A program made the translations under genes and the position numbers. The notes beneath the pieces were generated by a model. The model made no database searches. It saw nothing but the letters and a program-made list of their open reading frames with translations, and was not told the DNA's origin. A DNA stretch of 64,000 nucleotides, taken from positions 946,001 through 1,010,000 of the forward strand of contig NZ_CAJFDC010000036.1 of assembly GCF_904067045.1 (NCBI RefSeq). The letters run 5' to 3'. Positions within the stretch are counted from its first letter, which is position 1; every line of letters begins with the position of its first letter. Shown here in pieces: positions 62,847-64,000 of the stretch. The stretch is from Pseudomonas sp. FEN. GTDB taxonomy: Bacteria > Pseudomonadota > Gammaproteobacteria > Pseudomonadales > Pseudomonadaceae.

Positions 62847-64000
62847 TCAGACGATCCCGACGTGTGCCGGTTCATCCAGGCCCATGGCGTTGAGCCGGGC
62901 GTAATAACCGTTCTGGGCCAGCAGCTCGGCATGGGTGCCGCGCTCGACGATACGCCCCTGATCCATGACCAGAATCAGATCGGCCTTCTCGATCGTCGAC
63001 AACCGGTGGGCAATTACCAGGGTAGTGCGTCCTTGCATGGCGTGGTCCAGGGCAGCCTGGATATGCCGCTCCGACTCGGTGTCGAGAGCCGAGGTCGCCT
63101 CGTCGAGGATCAACAGCGGAGCGTTCTTGAGCAGCGCCCGGGCAATAGCCAGGCGCTGGCGCTGACCACCGGAAAGCAGCACACCGTTTTCACCCACGAG
63201 GGTGTCAAAACCCTGGGGCAGCTGCTCGACAAAATCCTTGGCATACGCATCCGCCGCCGCCGCCTCGATATCGGCCCGCGGAGCGCCGGCCAGATCGCCG
63301 TAGGCGATATTGTTCGCCACGGTGTCGCTGAACAGCGTGACATGCTGGGTCACCTGGGCAATGTGCCGCCGCAGATTCAACAATCGATAGTCCTCGACCT
63401 CCACGCCATCAAGAAGAATCTCCCCGCTGTCATGGTGATAGAAGCGCGGGATCAATGCGGCGAGGGTCGACTTGCCGCTACCGGAGCGTCCGACCAGGGC
63501 CACCATCTGGCCGGGCTCGACACTGAAGCTGACATTATCCAGGACCTGCCGCTCGGTTCCCGGATAGGTAAAACTCAGGTTGCGCACTTCCAGATGGCCG
63601 CTGATCGATTCGCGCGAAACGGTACCATTGTCCACTTCCGGGGCGACATCGAGTTGCTCGAAGATACTTTCAGCACCCGCAACCCCCTTCTGGATCGTGG
63701 AACTGACTTCGGACAACTGGCGAATCGGCTTGGGCAGCAAACCGGCCAGGGTGATGTAGGCGATCATGTCACCCGCCGAGGCATCGCCACGCAGGTAGAG
63801 CACCAGGAACAGCAGCACCGCCATGGCGCTGTAAATCACCATTTGCAGCAACGGCGTATAGATCGCACCGGTACGGGTCATGCGCAACTGCCTGTCGGTG
63901 TTGCTCAGGCTGGCCTTGAGGAAGCGCTGCTGCTCGTAGGCTTCACCGCCGAAGCTGCGGACCACGCGATAGCCCTGGATGGTTTCCGAGGCCACATGGG
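62847..64000 (-). CDS. msbA: Lipid A flippase MsbA, C-terminal part (cut by window edge)
   Basis: The last 384 codons of an ABC exporter that flips lipid A-core across the inner membrane. The visible part covers the end of the membrane domain (QMVIYSAMAVLLFLVLYLRG, then LPKPIRQLSEVSSTIQKGVA) and the full ATPase domain: Walker A GRSGSGKST, Q-loop near HIAQVTQHV, signature LSGGQRQRLAIARAL, Walker B LLILDEATSALD and the switch His in VIAHRLSTIEKADLI. The N-terminal four or so membrane helices lie outside the window. The neighbour hldE supports msbA rather than another ABC exporter. Confidence 0.95.
   Translation of the reverse strand, partial: HVASETIQGYRVVRSFGGEAYEQQRFLKASLSNTDRQLRMTRTGAIYTPLLQMVIYSAMAVLLFLVLYLRGDASAGDMIAYITLAGLLPKPIRQLSEVSSTIQKGVAGAESIFEQLDVAPEVDNGTVSRESISGHLEVRNLSFTYPGTERQVLDNVSFSVEPGQMVALVGRSGSGKSTLAALIPRFYHHDSGEILLDGVEVEDYRLLNLRRHIAQVTQHVTLFSDTVANNIAYGDLAGAPRADIEAAAADAYAKDFVEQLPQGFDTLVGENGVLLSGGQRQRLAIARALLKNAPLLILDEATSALDTESERHIQAALDHAMQGRTTLVIAHRLSTIEKADLILVMDQGRIVERGTHAELLAQNGYYARLNAMGLDEPAHVGIV

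Overview
The window is a GC-rich chromosomal segment of a Pseudomonas of the fluorescens group. The gene order rnr, tRNA-Leu, purA-hisZ, hflC-hflK-hflX-hfq-miaA-mutL-amiB-tsaE-nnrD, queG, orn, rsgA, motB-motA, rhdA, psd, serB, parC, parE, yqiA, cpdA, nudF, thiC, tolC, waaA, hldE, msbA matches the pseudomonad backbone as I remember it from P. aeruginosa. REP-like palindromes with the typical fluorescens core (GTGGGAGCGG..GCTTGCCCGCGAAG) sit in several intergenic gaps. The assignment comes from gene content and protein wording, not from a database search.

Layout. 1-1316: start of rnr on the minus strand, two identical tRNA-Leu(CAG) genes each with its own promoter and terminator, and a cluster of REP-like elements. 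1317-15675: minus-strand genes for a chemoreceptor, PurA, HisZ, and a tightly packed block nnrD-tsaE-amiB-mutL-miaA-hfq-hflX-hflK-hflC with overlapping start and stop codons. 15739-16854: queG on the plus strand. 16875-25940: a three-gene minus-strand cassette with lower GC than its surroundings (plus a 22-codon leader ORF), inserted between queG and the TRIC/orn block. This is the unusual part of the window. 26075-39020: TRIC channel, orn, rsgA, motB-motA, an HDOD protein, rhodanese, psd, a PilZ-like protein, serB and an AhpA-like membrane protein. 39224-45060: PqiC-like lipoprotein, parC, parE and yqiA. 45192-49122: cpdA, then an AT-rich two-gene insertion (heptosyltransferase and 2OG-Fe(II) oxygenase), then the DUF1249 gene and nudF. 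49332-55195: RsiV-like lipoprotein, the TPP-riboswitch-controlled thiC-cytX pair, and tolC. 55367-64000: waaA, a LysR regulator, an SMR efflux protein, an FAD oxidoreductase/aldo-keto reductase/unknown trio, hldE, and the end of msbA.

Main discovery candidate. The 1351-residue product of 21820-25875 carries a His-Gly block (VGHG, His362) and an Ala-Cys block (FQACHIS, Cys405) 43 residues apart. This is the arrangement and spacing of the C80 autoprocessing cysteine protease domain of TcdB and MARTX toxins. Some 540 residues further on is a 40-50-residue hydrophobic stretch like a translocation or pore-forming segment. About 310 residues precede the protease, where toxins of this type carry the cargo, and I recognise no known enzyme there. 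Two co-transcribed proteins of 1006 and 619 residues match no family I know. I read this as a candidate toxin or effector operon that may be undescribed; the C80 reading is an inference from motifs.

The remaining genes are mostly housekeeping: tRNA and RNA metabolism (rnr, orn, hfq, miaA, queG, tsaE), DNA topology and repair (parC, parE, mutL), envelope biogenesis (amiB, psd, waaA, hldE, msbA, tolC), motility, cAMP turnover, and thiamine synthesis and uptake.
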